Assembly (NCBI GenBank): GCA_030490835.1
Contig: CM059972.1
Coordinates: forward strand, 50,263,563-50,327,562
Source: Annona cherimola
Taxonomy: Eukaryota; Streptophyta; Magnoliopsida; Magnoliales; Annonaceae
Reading direction: 5' to 3'
Length of the DNA: 64,000 nucleotides
Positions within the stretch are counted from its first letter, which is position 1. Each line of letters begins with the position of its first letter. A model generated the notes under the pieces. It searched no databases and had not been told where the DNA came from. It was given only the letters and a program-made list of their open reading frames with translations. Shown here one piece after another: positions 46,163 to 57,877 of this stretch. A program made the translations under genes and the position numbers.

Positions 46163-47749
46163 TGATAAATCATATTTTTACGAGTTATCATAGCCCATTT
46201 CAGACTTGATTTGTGTGTTAGTTTGAGAAATTAGGCTTAGTTTGCATTCATTTAGTTTAATTTTCATCCGCTTTGCATTTTAGGAGCATTATTTAGTCTT
46301 TAGGCATTTCTAGCATTATTTAGGCATTTTTAGTTCACTTAGTTAATTTTTCTATCTTTTGCAGGGAGGACAGGACATATGAAGGCAAAGCGGGCGAGTT
46401 GAATGTAAGATGAGGCAACCAGAGGTAGATGGATGGCGCCTAGGCGCCACCCTACGGGCCTTGGCCATTTTCAACACACACAGCTTACAGCATGGCTTCC
46501 AGAGAGTTGGCGCCTAGGCACCACCAAGGGGTGCCCAGGCGCCACTTCATCCACATGAAACCCAAGTCAGACGATGTTGAAATCACAAGTTAGGTATTGC
46601 CTCTAGGGAGTTGGCGCCTAGGCGCCAGGCATGATCAACCACAAGATGTAAATGAGAAGTTCCAAGCTAGAAAAGTCCAAGGAGTTGGCGCCTAGGCATC
46701 AATACGCATCCATACATGAATACTCCAGTGCGTAAGCTGCGCAAAAGGAAAATATATATAGTTCCTAGGGGTTCGCACGCGAGGGAGAGGGAAGAGAGAG
46801 AGCCTAAGGATGAACAAAAGTGCAAGAGAAAGAGGAAATCAAGATCAAAGCCCGGATTGAAGAGAGGATTCAAGTCCTGTTGGTGGAAACCGCCGAAAAA
46901 TAGTTTTCTCTTATTCTTTCCAATTTTCTTTCTCTACCTTTATGGATACTTGTTACATGGATGTATTGGATGTTAAGATCATGTCTTTGAACTAAACCTC
47001 CATAAGATGGATAGTTAGGATGATTTGAATTCTAAACTATATTGTTTCTTGGTTCTTAGAATATTCAGGAATGGATAGTTGATTTTATATATGATTGTTT
47101 ATGATTTACCTTGGCATGTGTGGATTTAATGCTTTTTACAAGATTAGCTACTTTGTAAGATGATTTAATTACTTGATTTATCCTCGGAAGAGAAAAATCT
47201 CTGCCAGATCCATGTGCAAAGCATAGGTTTCTACCTTTGTGTAAGGAGAGTTGTTTAACGGATAGGAATATACCGTTAAACCCTGTGTAGTCATTATACA
47301 AGTTATAAACTTATCAATTTCACTTTATTTAATGGCATGGGAACATAACAATTAAATAGGGTGTAATTAGCTTTATATAATGTTGGAAAACATATATAAA
47401 GATATATGAACTTGGGCTAGTAAATCCATATGCAATCCAATTAAAAAGAACCAAAGCAATATAGTTGAGATTCAAGGATTCCGATCTATCCATCTACCAT
47501 CCCTAATCATTAAACTCGTTTTCAGTATCTAGTAGTCTCGTAATCTCTACTCTACTTACCTTTGCAATCGTTAGTTTAGTTAAATTACAAACCTAGAATT
47601 TTCCATCCATCGATAGCAGTTTAACTAATTAATAATTTCGGTTAACAATTCCTCGTGGGAATGATACTCTACTCACTGTTTATTACTCACACGGCATGTA
47701 TACTTGTGTAAATAGCGAGCATTCTAATTGACATATACGCAGCTCGTCA
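46163..47749 (+). repeat. 3' LTR of the Athila-like element (1,587 bp)
   Basis: TGATAAATC...GCTCGTCA. Aligned by eye along its whole length with 35422-37026. The palindrome array lies near 46436-46695, with one unit fewer than the 5' LTR. Confidence 0.88.
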
Positions 47750-48179
47750 TCCTTCATTTGAAATTCAACAATTCTTCAATCCCAAATTTGAAATCATTGA
47801 GGAACTTGAAATTGATAATCTTGGGAACAAAGATCTTACGCTCATAAAAGTTGCGATAGAACCGGCTGTGTTGCTTCTCGATTCTGAAATAAGTTGTCGA
47901 CATTTTCAGCACCTGCCCCTTCTACGTAGGTGTTCCTTGCCTATTTCCTGTTGAAATGGTGTCATTGCTTGAATCAGAGTCTGAATTCTCCTATCGGGGC
48001 GCAGATGACAATGGATTGGCCTCCCAAAACTACACCCGACATCCAGTAGATGCGAAGGCTTCCTCCCAAACCCATTTTGTCGACATTCGTTACTGGCAGG
48101 GCACCCCCTCACTAGTGTTTGATCCGGATTGTCTGGAAATGGGAAATTTGGAGGGTTTTGCTACTGCTTTTGACGCCAT
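47750..48179 (-). pseudogene. Third ORF of the dead Sirevirus, first half
   Basis: The minus-strand ATG at 48179 begins MASKAVAKPSKFP, close to MAPRKAVSKPSKRP of the copy at 17416. A stop follows after about 30 codons and the frame changes, but the part with RFYRNFYERKI-like residues is recognisable near 47800-47870. It is cut at 47750 by the Athila-like element and continues at 35421. Confidence 0.8.
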
Positions 48180-48794
48180 TGATTTGTAATTGAATCAGGG
48201 GTTTAAATGGGAGCAGTGAGAGAGAAAACTATAGAGAGTTAAGGACAGTGACAATGGCAAGAGAGACAAATTGAAAAGTGGGCCAAGATGAGAGGGACGG
48301 TTTAAGAGAGAATGAGATGGACAGAGAGAGAGATGAGAAGAATGAGCAGGAGACAATGAGAAGGAGACAGAGAAAAGAGAAGGAAACAGAGACAGTGACA
48401 GCAAGGAGAAAACAGAGATAAAGAAAGAAGGAGAGAAAGCCGATTGGGAATAGTGAGAGAGCCGGAGAGAGAACGGAGAGAGAGAGAGAGAGGAACTGTG
48501 AGATGCTAGAATGGGGTAGAAAGGAGATTCAGCGTTGGAGAGATGAAGAAGAGGAAGAGAGAAAAGAAAAAAGAAGAAGGAAGAAGAGGGCCGCGCGTGG
48601 GAAGGCCAAGCAGCGCCTCGCTGGAGTCGACTTCGCCTCTTGCGGAGTCAACTTCACCCTGTCTAAAGTCAATTTGGATTTTGTAGAGTCGACTTCGGTG
48701 AAGTCAACTTGGGCGGATTGGAGTTGACTTGATGACTCTACAGACTTGGTTTTCAATATTCTTTCTAATTTACTCCCTCTATCACATTTCACTC
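48180..48794 (-). promoter_or_regulatory. Pyrimidine-rich leader and phased GTCGAC array of the dead Sirevirus
   Basis: On the minus strand this is a C/T-rich leader (about 48195-48560; it reads as gagaga runs on the plus strand). Upstream of it is a decayed GTCGAC array with sites starting at 48626, 48647, 48668, 48688, 48703 and 48723 (spacing 21, 21, 20, 15, 20). It is the same order and spacing as 16894-17415 in the young element. No gene. Confidence 0.75.
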
Positions 48795-49177
48795 CTAATC
48801 AAACTCAATCATGCCCATATCATTTATAATCTTGCAAAACTGTTCCTTAGCTAATGGTTTGGTGAAAATGTCAGCAATTTGGTCCTCAATTTTAACATAT
48901 TCTAAACAAATATCATGATTTTCAATATGTTCATGAATAAAATGATGTCTTACATCTATATGCTTTGTTCTAGAATGCAACACAGGATTTTTGGTCAAAC
49001 AAATAGCACTTATATTATCACATCTAATTGGAATGTCATGATAATCAACACTATAGTCCTTAAGTTGTTGTTTCATCCAAAGTAATTAGGCACAACAACT
49101 CCCGACGGCTTTGTATTCGGCTTCCGCGGTAGATATAGCAACACTAATCTATTTTCTTGAAAACCATGAAACCAACA
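48795..49177 (-). pseudogene. pol: Dead Sirevirus pol, RNase H end
   Basis: The minus frame 49076-48795 (93 aa) contains [28 protein letters not shown] and [11 protein letters not shown], matching the C-terminus of the pol at 13766-16843, and ends MGMIEFD. Upstream a stop breaks the frame near 49086, and the EAEY motif is readable near 49125. It is cut at 49177 by the 6-kb solo LTR and continues at 55136. Confidence 0.9.
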
Positions 49178-52100
49178 TGTGAAACCCCAACCTAAGTAAG
49201 ATTCAATTTATGCATTGAACATGTACATGTGACTTATATATAATTAAATGAAATTTTTGGATAATTTTAGGATTTTATGATATGTTGCAATTAGGGTTTA
49301 ATTAAGAATGGTAATTAAAAATTTAATCGCCGGAGCCCATTATGAGTCAAGGTGACTAAAGGAGCATAATGAGGATTAAAACATGCTAATGTGGCATGAA
49401 TGTTTAGTTTAATTTTCATGATTTAATTAATGGAGTTTAAAATGGAAATTGTGGAATTATGTTGGAAAACATTAGAAAATTCATAACTCAACGCCTGTAA
49501 GGCGGATTCAAGTGAAATTTGACATGGTAGTTGATGATGTTGGGCTTGATGTCATGAGATTATTGGGATATGAAAATCCTTGATGAAACTAGTGTTATGA
49601 TTTATTGATCACATCTCAATTCCAACCGTTAACTTCAAACGGCTATAACGAGAGCTAGGAAAATCGGATTGAGATAAAATTCGAAATGGTTGAAAAAAAT
49701 CATGAGATTAATATTTTGGAAGGTTTAGATTAAGTTTAAAATGTTGGGAAAATACCTGAATTGGAAAAGGTGTATATGGTTGACTATTGCACCTCAAAAG
49801 TACTCTTCATTTAATGCTAGAGTACAATGCATAATTGCATGGTTTTAATGGGAGTTGAGGTGTCAAATGCTGCACATTTCTAAGGTATTTTATGCATTAA
49901 TATAAAATGCAAATATCCAAATAAAATCTCAGCAATGAATGTCCACAATTGATGAAGCTATGAGTACTCAAGTGAGCATAGGTGAGGTGTCCAAGGCAAG
50001 CACGTCCATGGGCTGCATTGCTATTTATTTTTGACTTTTTTTATTTTATAAATAATGCACACATATATCTGACATGTTAAGATACATAAATGAGCATTTA
50101 TTCATGTCGAAAAATCCCTGAAAATTCGTGATTATCAGCTGTCCATTAAAAGATGCAAAAATGGACAGCTTGGTCTTATGCAAATGACGTGCAATGATAT
50201 GCTAAGTTACTGCAGTTTTTGTTAAATTTATTTACACCAGATTAATACATGAATTAAGGGATACTTAGGTTTATAAATTACCCACATTTTGGGATTTTAA
50301 AAAATGATGAAAATGGGCAGCAAGTGACTTGCAAGGGCTGGACAGATTTGGACGGTCTTGATGTATGCAGATTTTTGCAATTAAGAAAATATTAAAAAAA
50401 TAATTTATATGGCTGTGAGTTCACCAGCACATAAGGGGATAGACATTCATTGAATTACTGTGGAAAATGCCCCAGAAAGTGGGGCCCACTGCTGGAAATT
50501 CCAGCTCCACAAGGGAGCATACGTTCACGTGTTGGAAGCTTGGAGATTTTTTCCAAGTGTTGAAACTTGCACCCAAAGGACAGCAGCCCTCACGTCCAGC
50601 CATGCCCAGCAAGAAGAAGAGAAAACCAAGGGAAAAGAAAGGGGAGAATAAGAGAATTTGTGGAGGAAAACTCTTCCAAGTGATTAGGGTTTGGAGAGCA
50701 TCAATCCAAGTAAGTAGATGTGTTATTTTGATTGGTTTATCTTGAGTTCTTGAACTCCAAAATTCAAAAATGAAATGGATGTTTAAACATGCTTTAAATT
50801 GATGATTCAACATGCTTTTGAATGAATATGGAATGGGTATTAGCTTTCATGTATGAAATTCCATGATTTAGATGATGAAAAGTGAAGTTTTGAATGATAT
50901 ATGATATTATAAATTAAATTATGGACGGAATAGTAAATGAATGAATTTTAGTATGAAAATTTTTGGGAAAAATAATTATTGGGTTTTTAAGTAATGAAAA
51001 TATTTACAGCTTAAAAGGATAATTAATTTGAAAATTAAAAATCTGAGAAGATTCAGCTAAACAGGGTAAAACGGGTGTCAGGATCAGCTGCACCAAATTA
51101 TTTTTAATAATTTTTATGAAAGTAATTTTGGTCTAAAAATTTTAAATAATGTATAAGAAATATTTATTATCAGAGAAAAAAATAAAAATTAGGTTTTTAT
51201 GGGTATACATATACCCAATAATTTATGTGATTAAGGATGATTGAAAATGGATGCTGCTATCCAGCAAGGTAAAAATGAAAAAATAAATATAAATAATTAA
51301 TTTTTTATGCAAAAAATATTTATTTTGGTTAATTCATGTAGTTATTAAGGTATTTTATAAATTTTAGATCAAAAATACTTGATTTGATATTAATTCAAGA
51401 TTTTGATATTTCAGTACGCCTAATTTCAGCAGATGTGGATAGTTTGAGAAAAAAATCAAAAAGAAATATGAAACATATGTATAAATAATCCAAATTGATA
51501 TATATGTATATATATTAAATTATTAAATATGGATTAAGAAAATTATGATTATATACTGAAATTTCAGAATAATACAACTGCTTAAGGTTATGTGTCAAAA
51601 GACACGTTAAACGGGTGAAAACGGGTTCCAAACTAGCTGTTTTGGAAACCTATGGCAAGTGGATTTAAACCCCATAAAAAATACCCTAAATGCAGTGGTA
51701 ATTAAGGTTAATTAATCCGCTGAAATATGGATTAAACCTCTACCTTAGAAAATTTTATGAAACATCTTATGCATATGTTGCTAAATGGGCATACGTGAAG
51801 CAATAGACTTGCATAAGTGATGAATGACATATAGAATATGGTTTTGTGCAAAAATGTATGAAAATATGATGAATTTCATGATTACATAACTGTTTTGAAT
51901 TATATGATGTTAATTCTCAATTTTGGGACCGTGTAATGAAGCTTAAGGCGATAACGTGTGCTTAAAACGGGCACCGATGTGTGAAGTTTGTAAAAGGAGT
52001 GAAAAATGGTAAATGAAGGTTAATAAACCTATGTATGATAGTTAATGGATGGATTTTTTATGGTTGAATGGATACCCTAATTATGGGGTTATATATGTTA

Positions 52101-53390
52101 TGTGATTAGCCGATGGAATGTGTACAAATGTGCACATATATGCTAAATGTATGCATAGTGACTTGAGAAGTCGAATAAATGATATATGTGAATAAAATGG
52201 GTTGAAAAACTAAATGGAATGCAAGGAAAAGAAATATATGAAAAAAAATCATATTATTTTCATGTAGGCAAGGAAAAGAATGGAAGGAAAAAGGGATTAT
52301 AGCGATCTCAGGTAAGCAAGCGAACTTTCTAAAATGTCATTTTCTTTCTATGGATTGATATGATTGAAATGTTTATGTTTGTGATTGAAATGTCTATGTT
52401 TATGTTTTAACGAATGGGAAAGCACAAGTTTTGAATATGACGGCTTTAATGCAAAGCCATAAGTTTTGAAAAAATGATGACTTTAATGAAAAGTCTTAAG
52501 GTTTGCTTCATGGGAAGCAAGTGACACTTCTTAAGATAAATAATTTATCGTAAGTGTTGCCAGGGATGGGGATGCTTCATGTTAATGGAATTGAGAAATT
52601 TTGCTTATGAGTAAGCAAGTTCTCCATGCTAATGTTTTCTAAGGATTTCATGTTTGATATCGATGGTTTTAAGGATTTTCTTTTAAGCAAGCAAGTTCTA
52701 TATGATATTGTTCAACAACATTTTATAAGAAAAAAGGAATTTTACCCTTTTTCCCAAAATATTGTTTGTAAATGAGTTTTGAGTTATTTCTACAATAACT
52801 CGTGATAAATAATGATGAAAAAGATTTATTTTGCTAGATCAAGATAATTAAATAATAAATGATGTTTTGGACATAGTCCATATGTATTGAAATGATGTTC
52901 GAAAAGTTTTGATTTCCTTTAAACAAGGAAATCTATGTTAAAAATATTTATACAGATGTGTTAAAAAGGGATTTATGGATGACCAACCTCCTATGATTGA
53001 TTTCATAAAATGATTTGATTTCAGGTTGCTTAATGGCATGCAAAAGACTGTGCAATTTCCCTTTATGTAAAAATGATTGATATGTGGACAATTATTAAAT
53101 TTTTAGGTTATGGACAAGGGGATAGCATAATTTCATAACTTTTGTAAACAAAAGGTCCTGAAATGGAAACCAAGCAAATATTAGAGAAAAATATGATTTA
53201 TTTATGGAAATCCAAAGGATTTGAAATTCTTTTATTAGAATGATTTTAAGATGTATTGTTTCTCAAACATTTCAAATGTTTATCAAAATATTTTACTCAA
53301 AACGTTTCTAAAGGAACTTAAGGAAGGTCATCCTAAAACTAGATTTCAAAAAACAACTTGTTAAAGTGGGTGCGCTTGCTTACAAGTTGA

Positions 53391-53552
53391 CACAGACTGC
53401 TGTCTGTGATGTGTTTTTGAAACTTATTCTTAAATATAGACTTCGGTCTAAGATTTTTGTGCATATGGATGCAGGCTGCGGTCTGTGATCCCGGTTTAAA
53501 AGGACATGGGCTGCGGTATGTGGTTCTTCAAACTAAACGGATTGCGGTCCGT
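53391..53552 (+). repeat. Hairpin array, GAC/GTC type
   Basis: CACAGAC-TGCT-GTCTGTG at 53391-53408, TAGAC-TTCG-GTCTA at 53437-53450, weaker units near 53470-53490 and 53508-53522, and ACGGA-N6-TCCGT at 53537-53552. The loops are mostly TGCG or TTCG. Confidence 0.75.
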
Positions 53553-54067
53553 CATAATAACGTACGGTGCACCAGTACAAATAATAGGCAAGTTGTAGAG
53601 CATGATTGGGATAACCGGGGCCCACTCTACATAATGCCAAGTCGCTAAGGGATGGCAGGAGTGCCAGCGGCGCCCTGCCTGAGATGGGAGCAGGATAAAT
53701 AAATAGCCGCTGGGCTAGCGTGTTGTTAAGGGTTCTCTTCCAAAAGGTAGCATGATCACTTGTTAAGTATCACTACAAGATGGGGAGAAATACATTTGCA
53801 TACGTTTTGCTTTTCAAAAGCCCAAAGATTGGGTTATAAAAACATTTATACAACAAGTTATCCTAAATTGGATTCTTATGAGCTAATATACATAAGTTAC
53901 TCTAAAAGAAATAGTGTTTTACACAAAAGTGTAAATAACAGGAATTAAAGGAAATGTGTTTATGCAAATGCATTCTTAAAAATGGTTTACGTATTTTGTT
54001 TGCCTTGTTTGCTATAAACAAGCCCCAAGACGGGGATTATGAAAAAGATTTATGTGAAACTTGGATT

Positions 54068-54530
54068 GGACATAAGAATGTCCTTTTCTAAAGAGCCTAA
54101 ATGATAAGAGTTTATGGACATGAGAATGTCCAATGTTAATTTGTTGAAATAAAAAGTGTTTTAGGACATGTGAATGTCCATTGTCAAAGGAAGCTATATG
54201 AAAAATGTTTTGAGACATAAAATGTCTCTTGGCTAAAGGATTTTATGATGGTTTATGTTAATGATGTTTTGAGACATGAGATGTCTCTTTTGCCTAAGGA
54301 TTTATAAGAAAAATATTTTTGACGTAAAACGTCCACTGGCAAACGATGATTTCATGAAATGTCTATGAACATTGAAAATGTTTATATAAGAATTAAAGGT
54401 ATTCCATCTGAGAAGGTAAAACGTGTATGTTTTGCCTTAACAGGCCTACACGTGGCTTGTAACAGGTTTTTTGAATGAATGCTTAATGAAAAAGATTTCA
54501 TGATGATATTTCAGGACATATACATGTCCT
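54068..54530 (+). repeat. Seven short palindromes, GGACAT/ATGTCC type
   Basis: GGACATAAGAATGTCC 54068-54083; GGACATGAGAATGTCC 54116-54131; GGACATGTGAATGTCC 54164-54179; GAGACATAAAATGTCTC 54212-54228; GAGACATGAGATGTCTC 54271-54287; GACGTAAAACGTC 54321-54333; AGGACATATACATGTCCT 54513-54530. All arms are perfect. The first three centres are exactly 48 bp apart. Where the arm changes, it changes on both sides. Confidence 0.9.
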
Positions 54531-55135
54531 CAGGAAAAAAGGTATTCCCGATGTTTATGAAAAAGGTTTTCAAGGAAGTCTTTCCCTAAAGATAAAATGC
54601 TTGTTTACTGAGTTGTCACTCACGTTTTGTTTTCCCAACCCTTAGACAGGTACCGAGGAAACTCAGAAGGTTGCGAACCTAAGACGTGGAGGAAGGTACG
54701 TGATAATAGCCTTGAAGGATATGAGGAATGGAAAAGCATGAATATGCTAAGGTCAGCTAATTATATATATGAACTTAGTTAGAATTCTAAGTTCCATGTT
54801 TATGTGTATATGAACTTAGTTAGAATTCTAAGTTCCATATGAGTCAATGACTAAATGTATGCAAGTATGATGTGTACAATGATTGAGTGAATAATGACAG
54901 GCATGAAAGGATGCTATGAATCAAATGATAAATTCTAGTACAAGTGAAAAGTCACAATGTGTGATGATTGTCATGTCAAGTTATGAATGATGATAGATGA
55001 ATAAACGAAAATTTTTTTTTGGACGTATTCCAATTAAGAACCCGCCACGTGATCAAGGCAACAATCCTGATTCACATTTACCAATTGATAGGATCTTGAG
55101 ATAAGGAAGTGACGTCTCAGTTTGGGGGCGCCACA

Positions 55136-57819
55136 TAACATGTTTCCAAGAAACTGACATGTTCCACTAATGCTTTTTCTATCTACTTCGTAACTAGCAA
55201 AATCCGCATCCGAGTAGCCGATTAGATAAAATGTTGACTCCTTTGGATACCACAATCCTAGATTGGTGGTTTTAATCAAATATCTGAAAATTCTTTTTAC
55301 AACTATTAGATGTGATTATTTAAGACATGATTACAATCTAGAATACATACAAACAATAAACAAAATATCCGGTTTAGAAGCAGTTAAATATAATAAAGAA
55401 CCTATCATGCTTCTATACAGTTTTTGTTCAATAGATTTACATTTTTCATCCTTATCAACCTTGATGGTTGAACTCATTAGCGTGTTTGCTCCTTTGTTGT
55501 TTTGCATTCCAAACTTCTTCAACATTTCTTTGACATACTTGGACTGATTTATGAAAATCCTTTCCGCTAATTGCTTAATTTGCAGCCCAAGGAAGAAGTT
55601 CAATTCTCCCATCATGCTCATTTCAAATTCACTCTGCATAATCTCAGAAAATTCTTCACACAGAGTTTCATTAGTAACACCAAATATTATATCATCGACA
55701 TAAATTTGAACAATTAAAATATTTTTATCTTTATATTTGATGAATAATGTTGTATCAACCATTCCACTTTGAAAGTCATGATCAATCAAAATTTTACTTA
55801 ACCTTTCATACTAAGCTCGTGGAGCTTATTTGAGTCTATATAATTCTTTGGTTAATTTGAAAATATATTTTGATTGATCCTTTTCTTCAAATCCAGAAGG
55901 TTGTTTAATATAAACTTCCTCATTCAAGTATCCATTCAAAAATGCACTTTTAACATCTATTTGAAACAATTTAAAATCCATGTGAGAAGCAAAAGCTAAT
56001 AGGATACGTATGACTTCTAATCTAGCCACGAGAGCATAAGATTCTGCAAAATCAATTCTTTCTTCTTGGGAATATGCTTTGGCTACTAATCTAGCCATGT
56101 TTCTTAAGACAAGTCCACTTTCATCTAATTCATTCCTAAAGATCCGTTTGGTACCAATAACTGTGCAATCTTTGGGTCTAGGAACTAGGTGTTATACATT
56201 ATTTTTTTCAAATTGATTTAGCTCTTCTTGCATTGCAATGATCCAATTTTCATCATTAAGAGCTTGATGAATGGAAGTTGGTTCAATTTTCGACACAAAA
56301 GCAAATTCTCCACAAATATTGTGACTTGACCTTATAGATTTTACTCCTTCATAGATATTACCAATAACTTGCTCAATTGGATGGTTATTTTTAAATTTCA
56401 AATCAGTTGAAGGTTTATAGGAATTGTTACCTTCACTTACCCTTTCCTCCGTGGCATTCTCTTGCTTTGCTTTGGTTTCTCCTTGTTGTTCTAGTTGTTC
56501 CATCTTTGGGTTCCTTGATGCCTCATCTGCATCACTCAACTCATCCTCCTTTTTCAGAGTTTGGTAAAATTCATCAAATACAACATGTATTGATTCTTCT
56601 ACTATTTGATTTTTCTTGTTAAAGACTATATATGTTTTTCTATTTGATGAATAACCAAGGAATATTGTGTCATCATTTTCGGCATCTAATTTTCCCAAGT
56701 TGGCTTTTTCATTATTTAACACATAGCAAGTACATCCAAAAGCATGAAAATATGATATGTTTGGTTTTCTTCCTTTCCATAGTTCATATGGGGTTTTTTT
56801 CAAGATTACTCTAATGGTAACTCAGTTTAATACATGGCATGTTGTACTTACAACTTTACCCCAAAATCTTTTGGACAATTTACTCTCATTTAACATAGTT
56901 CTAGCAATTTCTTGTATTGTTCTGTTTTTCCTTTCAACTATCCCATTTTGTTGGGGAGTTCTTGGTGCAGAAAAGGCATAGTGAATTCCTTTCTCATTGC
57001 AAATTTTTATAAACCGTTTTTTTCAAATTCCCCACCATGGTCACTTCTAATGAAAATAATTGTGTTTTGTTTTTCATTTTGCACTAAATTTTAAAATGTG
57101 ACAAATATAGAAAATGTTTCATCTTTGCTAGCTAAGAGTATTATCCATATGAATCTTGAAAAATCATAAACTATAACAAATACATACCTTTTTTCACCTA
57201 GAGTTAAAATGTCTGATAGAATAATTCAAGTGGCCTAGTCGTTGAAATTTTTTTTTTGGTGGAAAATGACATCTTAGGTTACTTGGATAATTGACATGCT
57301 TTACAAATTTTGTCCTTGTCATATTTAAGCTTTGGTAACCCTTCAACTAGGCTCTTTTTCCACAATGTTTTAATATTTGACATATTTATATGTCCAAGAC
57401 TTTTATGCCATATCCATGGATCATTTTCTATAGCTATTAGACATTTTACATCAAGTTCATCGAGACAAACCAATTATACATTTCTATGTCTTTTCCCACT
57501 AAAGACTATGTGATCATCATCAAATACATTGCATATAGAAGATTCAAATACAACTTTGTAACCTTTATAACACAATTGGTTAATACTCATTAAGTTGTGT
57601 TTGAGCCCTTCAACAAATAGTACATCTTCAATACATGCATTTGAATTTTCATAAACATTTCATTTACCTTTGATTATACATTTTTCATTGTTCTCAAATG
57701 CAACCGTTCCTTCACTACATGATTTGATCTTGTGGAATAGTCCTCTTTCTCCCGTCATATGTCTTGAGCAGCCACTATCCATAAACCACATGTTGTTGGC
57801 TTTTGCTCTAAGACATACC
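55136..57819 (-). pseudogene. pol: Dead Sirevirus pol, protease to reverse transcriptase
   Basis: On the minus strand from 57819: protease with [12 protein letters not shown] near 57780, the integrase zinc domain ([17 protein letters not shown], 57473-57279), fragments of the integrase core (57250-56900), a linker and early reverse transcriptase (56803-56192, 56098-55826), and the YVDDIIFG catalytic motif in the frame 55789-55331. Stops and frameshifts separate these pieces, at least six in all. The start lies next to a conserved acceptor (gcag ending at 57819). It continues across the solo LTR at 49177. Confidence 0.9.
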
Positions 57820-57877
57820 TGCAAAAATAAGGTCAAGTGGAGCTTATCTTTTTGGTACCCATTTTATGGGTCCATTT

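Larger units (their letters stand above)
35422..47749 (+). mobile_element. Defective Athila-like element (Ty3/gypsy), 12.3 kb with its insertion
   Basis: The LTRs are 35422-37026 and 46163-47749, TGATAA...GTCA. The flanks tccat (35417-35421) and tcctt (47750-47754) look like a target duplication with one change. The primer site matches tRNA-Asp as in Athila. Inside are a broken gag, an Athila-type protease, a conserved non-coding motif, and an extra ORF of the plant transposon protein family. Reverse transcriptase, RNase H and integrase are absent: the sequence passes from the protease region straight to the 3' non-coding motif. A solo giant LTR sits at 38980-42013. The LTRs differ at many positions, so it is older than the Sirevirus at 10009. 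It could move only with help from an autonomous relative. Confidence 0.88.
49178..55135 (+). mobile_element. Solo giant LTR, unusually long (5,958 bp)
   Basis: Begins TGTGAAACCCCAACC and ends GGGGGCGCCACA. The flanks caaca (49173-49177) and taaca (55136-55140) are a target duplication with one change, and the pol sequence reads on across it. The start matches 9585 and 33935 (minus). It has a GTAAGT donor at 50710, caggtaagcaagc near 52313, a GC-rich block near 53640-53700, and an acceptor ending cttag at 54645. It is about 2 kb longer than its relatives, mostly between 52300 and 54600, where two palindrome arrays lie. No internal domain. Confidence 0.88.

Noticed and set aside
48482..48495. 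GA microsatellite as a separate feature
   Set aside because: It is the reverse complement of the C/T-rich leader of the dead Sirevirus third ORF.
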